From assembly GCA_046726955.1 (NCBI GenBank), contig JBKPBQ010000329.1, positions 1 to 5,192 of the forward strand: a DNA stretch of 5,192 bases, read 5' to 3'. The translations under genes were made by a program, and so were the position numbers. Positions 1 to 5,192 of this stretch are shown here, in pieces; position 1 is the first letter of the stretch; every line of letters begins with the position of its first letter. The stretch is from CAVPGH01 sp046726955. GTDB taxonomy: Bacteria > Acidobacteriota > Vicinamibacteria > Fen-336. A model generated the notes under the pieces. It was not told where the DNA came from. It worked only from the letters and a program-made list of their open reading frames with translations, and ran no database searches.

Positions 1-133
1 GCGCGAGCTCGCGGCGCACGTCCACCCGGCCGCGGATCGTCCCCAGCCGTCCCTCGGGACGCGCGGCGTCCTGTCCGGAAGCGCCGGCGCCGAGCACGAG
101 AGCGGCGAGGGCGGCGACGCCGAGCGCGCGCAT
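1..133 (-). CDS. Exported protein of unknown function, N-terminal fragment (runs off left edge)
   Basis: On the minus strand an ATG at 133 opens a frame of 44 complete codons that leaves the window at base 1 without a stop. The N-terminus looks like a Sec signal peptide: MR, then a hydrophobic Ala/Leu/Val/Gly stretch at residues 3-16, then small residues (AGASG) offering cleavage sites around 18-20. The mature part begins QDAARPEGRLGTIRGRV. That GTIRGRV stretch resembles the opening strand of carboxypeptidase-regulatory-like/cupredoxin-type exported proteins of Acidobacteria-like genomes, but the visible part is too short to assign a family. The start lies 5 bp after the stop of the barrel gene upstream, so the two are very probably co-transcribed, perhaps translationally coupled, since no clear Shine-Dalgarno is present. 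Confidence is good that it is a gene and low on function. Confidence 0.7.
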   Translation of the reverse strand, partial: MRALGVAALAALVLGAGASGQDAARPEGRLGTIRGRVDVRRELA

Positions 134-138
134 GGCGA

Positions 139-1353
139 TCAGAACCACACGAGGATCTGGCCGGCCACGAGGTTCGCCTCGTGGCGCGTGAAGCCGCCGT
201 CGCGATGGTTGTACTGATAGACCGCCTTCGCGAGCACGTAGCGGTGGATCGAGTAGCCGAAGCCCGCTTCCACCCGGGTGACCGGTGCGTCCCACGGGAG
301 CGATGCCCGCGACGTGTGGATCGAGCTGAACGTCAGCCGGTCGAGGCGTGCGGCGACGTAGAGGCCAGGGAAGATCTTGTAGCGGGCCTCCAGCATCAGG
401 CCGAGCGACTGGAGGGGGCTGTCGATCGCGGGCTCCCCGAGGACAGGCACCTCCCAGGCGTTCCAGACCGCCTCTCCACGCACGATCCAGTAGCCGTAGG
501 ACCACTCGACGTCGAGCCCGAGCGCCTTCTGATCGTAGCGGCCCGCCTGGTGCGGGGGCAGCGCGTCGGTCACAGAGTGATCCAGGTAGGGTCCGACCGC
601 GCCCGAGGCCCCCACCACGAGACTGGTCGTGGGTTTCCACCCCACGCGGCCCGAGACCTGCTTGCCGTCGTTGTTGTCGTGGAAGTGAGGGTTGGAGAGC
701 GTGCCCTGCGTCAGGGAGACCGCGAGCTGCACGGGATCCTGTCCCCACCGGATCTGCACGCCGGTGTCCCAGCGTTCGGCGTTCACCAGGGGCATGCCAG
801 CCGCGAGTGGAGTGTCGGCATCCTCATACGGCACGAGCCAGCCGAGCCCGCGCCGGGCCGCGAGCTCGTTCGCGTTCCGCGGCACGTAGTCGGGCCGCAT
901 CGACGTGAGGTACTGGTAGGCGAGGGGCGTCCCGATGAGCGGGTTGTCCATCAGGTAGCGGCGGCGGGGAAAGGCTCCGAAGACCGTCGGGATCTGTCCC
1001 GCCTGGATGTCGAACGGGCGGTCGGCCCAGGGGCGCAGGCGGAGGTAGAGCGCGTAGGCGCGCGGCTTTTCGAGGTTGTCGGTGCGCACGTCCGCGGCCG
1101 CGCCGAAGTGCGCGCCCAGGCGGAGCTCGGCCGCGAGATCGAGGCGGAAGAGCCGGAGGTTGTTCGTGCCGTAGTCGGTGTTGTTGAAGTAGCCACGATC
1201 GCGCGTGCCGTAGGCGCCGCTCGCCTCGCCGCCCAGGGAGAGCCGTCCCCCGAAGAGCGAGACGGGCTCGCCCGCGAAGGCGGGTGGCGTGCCGAGCAGG
1301 AGCCCGAGCACGATCGAGCCGGAGAGGAGCGGTATGCCCGCCGCGCGTGACAT
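139..1353 (-). CDS. Exported outer-membrane beta-barrel (porin-like) protein, 404 aa
   Basis: The reading frame stays open upstream to 1647, but the real start is most likely the ATG at 1353. It is followed at once by a signal peptide with a hydrophobic core at residues 9-22 and an AFA|GE cleavage site near residue 27; the upstream extension is Arg/Ser-rich and antisense to the transporter gene. The mature chain is rich in alternating aromatic/aliphatic strands separated by Asp/Asn/Gly turns, for example the segments around 40-50, 68-76, 84-90, 100-108 and 113-123. It ends in ILVWF, a terminal Phe as expected for a BAM-inserted outer-membrane barrel. A conserved-looking central stretch (residues 117-160, with GQIPTVFGAF, NPLIGTPLAYQYLTS and RPDYVP) lies where porins often carry an inward loop. 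I do not recognise a named family. It may be a porin/channel or the outer-membrane partner of the exported protein encoded 5 bp downstream. No strong Shine-Dalgarno precedes the ATG. Confidence 0.8.
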   Translation of the reverse strand: MSRAAGIPLLSGSIVLGLLLGTPPAFAGEPVSLFGGRLSLGGEASGAYGTRDRGYFNNTDYGTNNLRLFRLDLAAELRLGAHFGAAADVRTDNLEKPRAYALYLRLRPWADRPFDIQAGQIPTVFGAFPRRRYLMDNPLIGTPLAYQYLTSMRPDYVPRNANELAARRGLGWLVPYEDADTPLAAGMPLVNAERWDTGVQIRWGQDPVQLAVSLTQGTLSNPHFHDNNDGKQVSGRVGWKPTTSLVVGASGAVGPYLDHSVTDALPPHQAGRYDQKALGLDVEWSYGYWIVRGEAVWNAWEVPVLGEPAIDSPLQSLGLMLEARYKIFPGLYVAARLDRLTFSSIHTSRASLPWDAPVTRVEAGFGYSIHRYVLAKAVYQYNHRDGGFTRHEANLVAGQILVWF

Positions 1354-1376
1354 GCGGTCTTGACGTGAAGGAATCG

Positions 1377-1382
1377 AGTATA
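1377..1382 (-). promoter_or_regulatory. Candidate -10 box for the beta-barrel gene
   Basis: Read on the minus strand, the 64-bp divergent intergenic region contains TATACT, a 5/6 match to the sigma-70 -10 box, in otherwise GC-rich sequence. It would start transcription near 1370, about 16 nt before the ATG at 1353. No good -35 hexamer is visible 17-18 bp upstream (GATAGC or GGATAG), so this is a weak inference from one element. Confidence 0.35.
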
Positions 1383-1398
1383 ACCGCTGCGGTGGCGG

Positions 1399-1407
1399 TG
1401 CTATCCT
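1399..1407 (+). promoter_or_regulatory. Candidate extended -10 element for the AmpG-like gene
   Basis: TGCTATCCT reads as an extended -10 motif (TGn followed by TATCCT). It would place the transcription start near 1413-1415, only 3-5 nt before the TTG start at 1418, giving an almost leaderless transcript. No convincing -35 box sits at the matching distance. A TTGACG at 1360-1365 is present but too far upstream for this -10, and only 13 bp from a TATAAC at 1379-1384. Confidence 0.3.
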
Positions 1408-1417
1408 ACGCGCCCGT

Positions 1418-2998
1418 TTGAGCGAGCAAGCCACGCGCGCGGCGGAGCCGGAGCCGGTCGGCACGTGGGATCGGGCCCTCGCCGTCGTTCGCAGCTGGCG
1501 GCTGCTGTCCGTCGCCCTTCTCTCCTTCTCGTCCGGGCTTCCCCTGGGGCTCGTCTGGATCGCCATCCCCACCTGGATGGCCCAGGCGAACGTCGACATC
1601 AAGGTCATCGGCCTCTTCACGCTCGCGCAGGCGCCCTGGACCTTCAAGCTGCTGTGGTCTCCGTCGATGGACCGCTACCCGCCGCCCTTCCTGGGACGCA
1701 AGCGCGGCTGGATCCTCCTCAGCCAGATCGCCCTCGTCGTGCTCGGCCTGTGGCTGTCCGGCGTCTCCGACCACCCGGAGGCGGTGTGGGTGATCGGCGC
1801 GCTCTCGCTCGCGATCGCCTTCGCGTCGGCCACGCACGACATCGCGTACGACGGCTACGCCGTCGAGGTGCTGCGTCCGGAGGAGCACGGGGCCGCCGTG
1901 GGCGCGCGCGTCGCTCTCTACCGCGCGGCCATGCTCTTCTCGGGCGGCGCGGTGATCACGCTCGCCGCCTACACGTCGTGGAAGCTCGTCAACCTGCTCC
2001 TCGCGCTCTTGTACATCCCGTTCATGTTCGTCACCGTGAAGGCCCCCGAGCCTGAGGGCCTGCCCGAGCCGCCGAAGACGCTCAAGGAGGCGGTGTGGGG
2101 GCCGTTCGTCGGCTTCCTCGCCCAGCACCGCTCGCTCGAGATCCTCGCGTTCGTCGTGCTGTACAAGCTGAGCGACAACCTCACGCAGGCGCTGACCGGT
2201 CCCTTCCTCGTGCAGACGGGGTTCGGAGCAGTCGACGTCGGCATCGCGCGCACGACGATCGGACAGGTCGCGGCGATCGTCGGCACGTTCGTGGGCGGGC
2301 TCCTCACGCAGACGATGGGGCTCGGGCGCGCGCTCTGGGTCTTCGGATTGCTGCAGCTCGTCTCCAACCTCGGCTATGCCGCCGTGGCGCAGGTCGGCCC
2401 GAACCGCCCGCTCATGTACGCCGCGCAGGCGTTCGAGCTCGGCTCCAGCGGCCTCGGATCGGGGGCGTTCGGCGTTCTCCTGCTGCGGCTCACGCAGAAG
2501 CGGTTCTCGGCGACGCAGTACGCTCTCCTCTCCAGCCTCTTCACGATCTCGCGCGTGCTCGCCGGTCCGGTCGCCGGACTGCTCGCGGCCACGATCGGCT
2601 GGCGAGACTTCTTCGTCTTCACGGTGTTCACCGGAATTCCCGGAATGGTGATGCTCGCCCGGTTCGTTCCCTGGAGCATGCGCGAGCCCACGTTCTCCGT
2701 CGAGGCTCCGAAGTGGGGGACGCCGCTCCGCCGCGGGGAGGTCGTGCGGGCAGGACTCCTCGGCGCGGTTCTCGCCGCCGTGTCCGTGCTCGTCCTCCTC
2801 GCGGCCCTGGGCGGCGTGGCGGGGCTGCGCGCGGGACGCGGGTTCGAGCTCGTCCCGGCGCTCTTCGCCATCCTCTCGCCCCGGAGGTTCGCGGACTGGC
2901 TGTCCGCCGCGAGCGTCGTGGTGTCGGCGGTGGTCGGCGGGCTGGGCACTGCGGCCACCCTGGTCGCCCGTCGTGGGATCCAGCCCGTTAGTTCTTGA
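1418..2998 (+). CDS. ampG: AmpG-like MFS permease (anhydro-muropeptide transporter family), 526 aa
   Basis: This is an inner-membrane transporter of the AmpG branch of the major facilitator superfamily, which imports GlcNAc-anhydroMurNAc (muro)peptides for cell-wall recycling. Family hallmarks are visible: FSSGLPLGL at 37-45 in the first helix; IGLFTLAQAPWTFKLLWSPS at 64-83 followed by DRYPPPFLGRKRGW at 85-98, the classic helix 2-3 loop; and the helix-4/5 motif ASATHDIAYDGYAVEVL at 136-152 with EEHGAA just after. I count about 14 hydrophobic segments, including two extra C-terminal ones (about 444-470 and 496-518), as in long AmpG proteins. E. coli AmpG is a little shorter (491 residues). The start is TTG 1418: an in-frame stop lies at 1361, and no ATG, GTG or other TTG occurs before the first membrane segment. 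No ampD, nagZ or beta-lactamase gene is visible nearby, so substrate assignment rests on family similarity; related permeases of other specificity are possible. Confidence 0.88.
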   Translation: MSEQATRAAEPEPVGTWDRALAVVRSWRLLSVALLSFSSGLPLGLVWIAIPTWMAQANVDIKVIGLFTLAQAPWTFKLLWSPSMDRYPPPFLGRKRGWILLSQIALVVLGLWLSGVSDHPEAVWVIGALSLAIAFASATHDIAYDGYAVEVLRPEEHGAAVGARVALYRAAMLFSGGAVITLAAYTSWKLVNLLLALLYIPFMFVTVKAPEPEGLPEPPKTLKEAVWGPFVGFLAQHRSLEILAFVVLYKLSDNLTQALTGPFLVQTGFGAVDVGIARTTIGQVAAIVGTFVGGLLTQTMGLGRALWVFGLLQLVSNLGYAAVAQVGPNRPLMYAAQAFELGSSGLGSGAFGVLLLRLTQKRFSATQYALLSSLFTISRVLAGPVAGLLAATIGWRDFFVFTVFTGIPGMVMLARFVPWSMREPTFSVEAPKWGTPLRRGEVVRAGLLGAVLAAVSVLVLLAALGGVAGLRAGRGFELVPALFAILSPRRFADWLSAASVVVSAVVGGLGTAATLVARRGIQPVSS

Positions 2999-3025
2999 CC
3001 GGGCCCCGAGGCCGAGGCGTAGGAT
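2995..3025 (+). promoter_or_regulatory. Candidate sigma-70-type promoter for the sigma/anti-sigma operon
   Basis: TTGACC at 2995-3000 (5/6 to the -35 consensus, overlapping the AmpG stop codon) is followed after 19 bp by TAGGAT at 3020-3025 (4/6 to -10). The spacer is 2 bp longer than optimal. It would start transcription around 3032, just at the AGGAG that serves the GTG start at 3047. This is inference from motif likeness only. Confidence 0.3.
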
Positions 3026-3054
3026 GGAACCAGGAGACCGAGCACGGTGTCCAA
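3026..3054 (+). promoter_or_regulatory. Candidate ECF-type autoregulatory promoter
   Basis: GGAACC at 3026-3031 resembles the GGAAC -35 core recognised by many ECF sigma factors. GTCCAA at 3049-3054 resembles the GTC-containing ECF -10, 18 bp beyond the GGAAC core, within about a base of RpoE-type spacing. Transcription would begin near 3060, downstream of the GTG at 3047 and ahead of the ATG at 3077. ECF sigma genes are commonly autoregulated, which makes the match plausible, but two short motifs in GC-rich DNA can occur by chance. Confidence 0.3.
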
Positions 3055-3065
3055 GTCGGGGAGGA
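3032..3065 (+). promoter_or_regulatory. Two competing ribosome-binding sites for the sigma factor
   Basis: AGGAG at 3032-3036 lies 10 nt before GTG 3047. GGAGGA at 3060-3065 lies 11 nt before the in-frame ATG 3077. Both are good anti-16S matches at slightly long spacing, so sequence alone does not decide the start. The two starts differ by 10 residues, all before the first conserved sigma region. Confidence 0.45.
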
Positions 3066-3709
3066 CGGGCTTCGCGATGGCCACGGGGGAGGTCTCGCTC
3101 GGTGTCGTCGACGCCCAACCTCTCTCGGGGACTGCGGAAAGGGGCCTCGTCGAGCAATGCAGGGCCGGAGACCCCATCGCTTTTGCCCGCCTCGTCGCTC
3201 TCCACGAGGGCATGGTTTTCAACCTGGCCACCCGCCTGCTCGGCGACGCCGAGGAAGCGAAAGACGTATCCCAGGACGTCTTCCTGCAGGTCTACCGGAC
3301 GCTCGCGCGCTTCGAGGCCCGGAGCACGCTCAAGACCTGGATCTACAGGATCGTCGTCAACCAGTGTCACAACCGCCGCCGCTTCTGGAGTCGGCGCGGC
3401 AAGGGCCTGGGCCGGCCTCTCACCGAGCTGACGCCGCGGGAGGAAGCGAGCCTTTCCGAGTCGCGGCCGCAGCCGGGTCCCTACGACGAGGTGTGCCGTC
3501 GGGAGCGCGCCGAGCGCATGCAGGCGGCGCTGCTCAAGTTGTCCTTCGACCACCGCGCGATCCTGCTGCTGCGCGAGGTGGAGGGCCTGTCGTGCGAGGC
3601 GATCGCGGCCACGCTGCAGCTGCCGGAAGGGACGGTGAAGAGCCGGCTTGCGAGGGCGCGCGAGGCCCTGCGCGAGCGGTTCGAGGCGGGGGCGGAGGCC
3701 AAGCGATGA
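3047..3709 (+). CDS. ECF-type (sigma-70 family, RpoE-like) RNA polymerase sigma factor, 220 aa
   Basis: This cytoplasmic sigma factor directs RNA polymerase to a dedicated promoter set. Region 2 spans about residues 32-112: the AGDPIAFARLV helix at 40-50, then LLGDAEEAKDVSQDVFLQVY at 64-83 (the core-binding D-A-E-D/K-x-x-Q-x-F signature), and LKTWIYRIVVNQCHNRRR at 95-112 for -10 recognition. A Pro/Glu-rich linker (about 115-150) leads to region 4 at about 158-212, with the helix-turn-helix LSCEAIAATLQLPEGTVKSR (181-200) followed by LARAREALRERF. There is no region 1.1 or 3 and no extra C-terminal domain, so it is a compact ECF type. The GTG at 3047 (AGGAG 10 nt upstream) is used here; ATG 3077 would give 210 residues. 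Its stop overlaps the start of the zinc-finger membrane protein by 4 nt (ATGA), the usual sigma/anti-sigma arrangement, so its activity is probably controlled by that protein. Confidence 0.93.
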   Translation: MSKSGRTGFAMATGEVSLGVVDAQPLSGTAERGLVEQCRAGDPIAFARLVALHEGMVFNLATRLLGDAEEAKDVSQDVFLQVYRTLARFEARSTLKTWIYRIVVNQCHNRRRFWSRRGKGLGRPLTELTPREEASLSESRPQPGPYDEVCRRERAERMQAALLKLSFDHRAILLLREVEGLSCEAIAATLQLPEGTVKSRLARAREALRERFEAGAEAKR

Positions 3710-4431
3710 TCTGTTTCCTGGTGCGTCGACGTCTGTCGGCGTTCGTGGACGGGGAGCTGCCTGCCGCGCAGTCGCAGGACGTTTCCTCGCACCTGCGCGC
3801 GTGCACCGGCTGCGGGGAGCGGCTGCTGTCGCTGCGCGCGGCGCTCGACGGCCTCGCCGACCTGCCGCGGCTGGAGCCGCGCGATCCCATCGCCTCCCGC
3901 GTCTTCGACCGCCTCGAGGTGGAGAACCGAGGCCCCGGCCTCGCGACGCTGTTCCGCAGCAAGCTCGCCACGCGGCCGCTGATCCTCCCGAGCCTCGTCA
4001 CCTCGAGCCTGATCCTTGCGGTGGTGCTCACGAGCGCCCTCGCGCTCGACCGCCCGCGTCGCGCCGGCCGCAGCGTCGCCGCCTCGGACGAGGCGTGGCC
4101 CGACGTCCACCAGCCGGCCTGGGGAACCGAGGCGAACCCGGCGCTGCCTTTCGCGGGAGTGGCCGTTCCCCGCGCGCGCTCCGGGTACTCGTCCGCCGAC
4201 ATGCTCGGCGACACCGGGGGCGAGGGCACGCTCTTCCTCGAGACCGTGGTCGCGCGCGACGGCAGCGTCTCCATGGTCACGCTCATCCAGGCCGACCAGG
4301 AGCAGGCGCGCCCGGTGCTCGACGCGCTGCGGCAGCAGCGCTTCGAGCCCGTGCAGTACCGCGGCCGGCCGGTGGCGGTGAGCATCTACCGGCTGTTCAG
4401 CCGGCTCGACGTCCGCTCGCCGATCACGTAG
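3706..4431 (+). CDS. Transmembrane zinc-finger anti-sigma factor with C-terminal TonB-like domain, 241 aa
   Basis: It is likely the partner and inhibitor of the sigma factor encoded just upstream. The N-terminal cytoplasmic part is a zf-HC2/ZAS-type anti-sigma domain: Cys3, LSAFVDGELP at 10-19, then H29-x3-C33-x2-C36, which together supply the usual zinc ligands. After a Leu/Arg-rich linker (40-90), a single membrane helix spans about 91-114. The periplasmic region has a low-complexity linker (115-170) and then, at about 173-236, a TonB C-terminal-like fold pattern: GTLFLETVVARDGSV, VLDALRQQRFEPV, and RGRPVAVSIYRLFSRL. These correspond to the 'dG-V', 'al....rf.P' and 'G.pv.v...' landmarks of the TonB C-terminal family. 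The start ATG has a strong GGAGG at 3694-3698, 7 nt upstream, and overlaps the sigma stop, indicating translational coupling. Typical anti-sigma factors of this class lack a TonB domain, so sensing of a periplasmic or outer-membrane signal is inferred. An open frame continues upstream through the sigma gene but is not coding. Confidence 0.85.
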   Translation: MICFLVRRRLSAFVDGELPAAQSQDVSSHLRACTGCGERLLSLRAALDGLADLPRLEPRDPIASRVFDRLEVENRGPGLATLFRSKLATRPLILPSLVTSSLILAVVLTSALALDRPRRAGRSVAASDEAWPDVHQPAWGTEANPALPFAGVAVPRARSGYSSADMLGDTGGEGTLFLETVVARDGSVSMVTLIQADQEQARPVLDALRQQRFEPVQYRGRPVAVSIYRLFSRLDVRSPIT

Positions 4432-4444
4432 GACGAGACGCTCA

Positions 4445-4474
4445 TTGACGTCGGACCAGGCCGCACTGTAGGTT
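4445..4474 (+). promoter_or_regulatory. Weak candidate promoter for the lipoprotein gene
   Basis: TTGACG at 4445-4450 is followed after 18 bp by TAGGTT at 4469-4474. The -35 is a 5/6 match but the -10 only 3/6. It lies in the 56-bp gap after the anti-sigma stop and would start transcription near 4481, a few nucleotides before the GTG at 4488. Read-through from the sigma operon is equally possible, as no terminator with a U-run is seen. Confidence 0.2.
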
Positions 4475-4493
4475 TGCGCACGCGTCAGTGCGG
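4461..4493 (+). repeat. Perfect 8-bp inverted repeat overlapping a start codon
   Basis: CCGCACTG at 4461-4468 and CAGTGCGG at 4486-4493 are exact reverse complements separated by 17 nt. In RNA they could form a stem that includes the GTG start at 4488-4490; in DNA they could be a dyad operator. No run of T follows, so it does not look like an intrinsic terminator for the upstream operon. Confidence 0.5.
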
Positions 4494-5192
4494 AACATTC
4501 GGGCCTGGAGTGTCGCGCGTCCCGGGACGGCGCTCAGTCCGGCATCGTCCGTCGCTTTTTGCGCGCTGATCGCCGGCTGTGGCGGTGCTATGCCGCCAAC
4601 GGGCGGCGGCGGCCCCGCACCGACGCCGATGCCGCCCACGAGCGCGCCGAGCTCCAGCCCGACGCCGGCGACGAGCGGCGGTTATCTCCACGTCCTGCAG
4701 CACCCCTGGGTGATGACGTACCGGATCGATTCGACGGGGCGTCTCCTGCCTCCGGTGACGCAGCGAGTGGACAACGACCTCGTCACGCTCTCCGGTGAGC
4801 CCCAGGGCCGATTCGTCATGGCGGGTCGCGAGTTCCTCGCGTCGGGGTACTACGCCTCGACGATCGTCAGCTACGCGCCCGATCCGCGGGACGGAACGCT
4901 GGTCAAGCGATCGGAAACGGAGGTTCTCGAAAGGCCCTTGCAATATTGCGTGCAGGGCACGGGTGGAGACACGTGCCGAGAGACATGGGTGTGGCTCAAG
5001 GCGGGCGCGAGCCGCGTCCACGGCGTCTGGAACATGGTCTACGGGCCGGCGGGACCAGAGCACGAAGAGAACAGCTACGTCTCGGCGGCGCTCGGACCCG
5101 ACGGGCAGCTCGGAAAGGTCAACCGGCTGCAGTTTCCGAGGGACTTCGACCCGGGGCTAATGACGGTCGACGTGCGAGAGAGCGTGCTCTAC
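4488..5192 (+). CDS. Lipoprotein with lactonase-like beta-propeller, 3'-truncated by window edge
   Basis: A frame opened by GTG 4488 is unbroken for 235 codons to the last base. In-frame upstream there is a stop at 4446 and no other start. The N-terminus has basic residues (R2, R5, R11), a short hydrophobic run VAFCALIAGC at 22-31, and a lipobox IAGC with the lipidated residue at Cys31. A Gly/Pro/Ser/Thr-rich linker (32-65) follows, typical of envelope lipoproteins. From 66 on the pattern recalls 6-phosphogluconolactonase-type (Lactonase, YncE-like) propellers: YLHVLQ...VMTYRIDSTGRLLPP, then LSGEPQGRFVMAGREF, then STIVSYAPDPRDGTL, which would be the repeating blade strands with tG.L turns. 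Cys154 and Cys163 could form a disulfide after export. The Shine-Dalgarno is weak. The exact propeller family and substrate are unknown; enzymatic lactonase activity should not be assumed. It begins 56 bp after the anti-sigma gene on the same strand. Confidence 0.72.
   Translation, partial: MRNIRAWSVARPGTALSPASSVAFCALIAGCGGAMPPTGGGGPAPTPMPPTSAPSSSPTPATSGGYLHVLQHPWVMTYRIDSTGRLLPPVTQRVDNDLVTLSGEPQGRFVMAGREFLASGYYASTIVSYAPDPRDGTLVKRSETEVLERPLQYCVQGTGGDTCRETWVWLKAGASRVHGVWNMVYGPAGPEHEENSYVSAALGPDGQLGKVNRLQFPRDFDPGLMTVDVRESVLY

Noticed and set aside
181..1350. 389-codon plus-strand open frame antisense to the barrel gene
   Set aside because: The product is Arg/Val/Glu-rich without recognisable domains, whereas the opposite strand encodes a signal peptide and coherent beta-strand pattern ending in Phe.
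1354..1647. N-terminal extension of the barrel protein up to an ATG at 1647
   Set aside because: It would bury the signal peptide about 98 residues inside the protein and overlaps the divergent permease gene.
1406..3553. 715-codon open frame on the minus strand across the AmpG and sigma genes
   Set aside because: It is antisense to two well-supported genes, its product is highly charged (Arg/Glu/His/Asp-rich) with no domain logic, and such long antisense frames are common in GC-rich DNA.
2995..3705. Upstream extension of the anti-sigma frame through the whole sigma gene (478 codons in total)
   Set aside because: The extension overlaps the sigma factor in another frame, is Arg/Gly/Pro-rich, and the ATG at 3706 has a strong ribosome-binding site directly followed by the zinc-finger domain.
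4492..4514. GGAAC...GTC as a second ECF-type promoter before the lipoprotein
   Set aside because: The spacing is 15 bp rather than the 18 bp seen ahead of the sigma gene, and it lies inside the predicted coding start, so it is kept only as a remark.
4579..4591. 13-nt exact repeat (GTGGCGGTGCTAT) shared with 1392-1404
   Set aside because: One copy is in the promoter region of the permease and the other within lipoprotein codons for CGGAM. With two copies only and simple GC-rich composition, coincidence is the likelier explanation.
4485..5063. 192-codon minus-strand frame opposite the lipoprotein
   Set aside because: It is an Arg-rich shadow. The plus strand shows a lipobox, linker and propeller-like repeats in one continuous frame.

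Overview
This is a GC-rich (roughly 70% by eye) chromosomal segment from a Gram-negative (diderm) bacterium. The diderm call rests on an outer-membrane-type beta-barrel with a terminal aromatic residue, an AmpG-type muropeptide permease, a TonB-like periplasmic domain and a lipobox lipoprotein. The composition, GTG/TTG starts and gene types would fit Acidobacteriota, Myxococcota/Deltaproteobacteria or Methylomirabilota-like lineages. I cannot fix the phylum from sequence alone. I see no insertion sequence, phage gene, tRNA, rRNA or CRISPR array.

Layout. The left third is a minus-strand pair: a 404-residue exported beta-barrel protein (1353 to 139), followed 5 bp later by the first 44 codons of another exported protein that runs off the left edge (133 to 1). 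Divergently, across a 64-bp gap holding candidate promoters for both sides, lies an AmpG/MFS-type transporter (1418-2998) with a TTG start. After 48 bp comes a two-gene plus-strand operon: an ECF sigma factor (3047-3709) overlapping by 4 nt (ATGA) its likely anti-sigma factor (3706-4431). The anti-sigma factor has an N-terminal zinc-finger domain, one membrane helix and a C-terminal TonB-like domain. A 56-bp gap containing part of a perfect 8-bp inverted repeat leads to a lipoprotein with a lactonase-type beta-propeller start (4488 onward), which is still open at the right edge.

How the genes may work together. The sigma/anti-sigma pair is a transmembrane signalling module: the zinc-finger domain should hold the sigma factor at the inner membrane, and the periplasmic TonB-like domain is the probable sensor or partner-binding part. 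Its neighbours all act in the envelope (AmpG-like permease, outer-membrane barrel, exported proteins, lipoprotein propeller), so an envelope or outer-membrane stress regulon is a reasonable inference but is not shown by the sequence. The most unusual object is the anti-sigma/TonB-domain fusion. The rest are recognisable families or exported proteins of unknown role.
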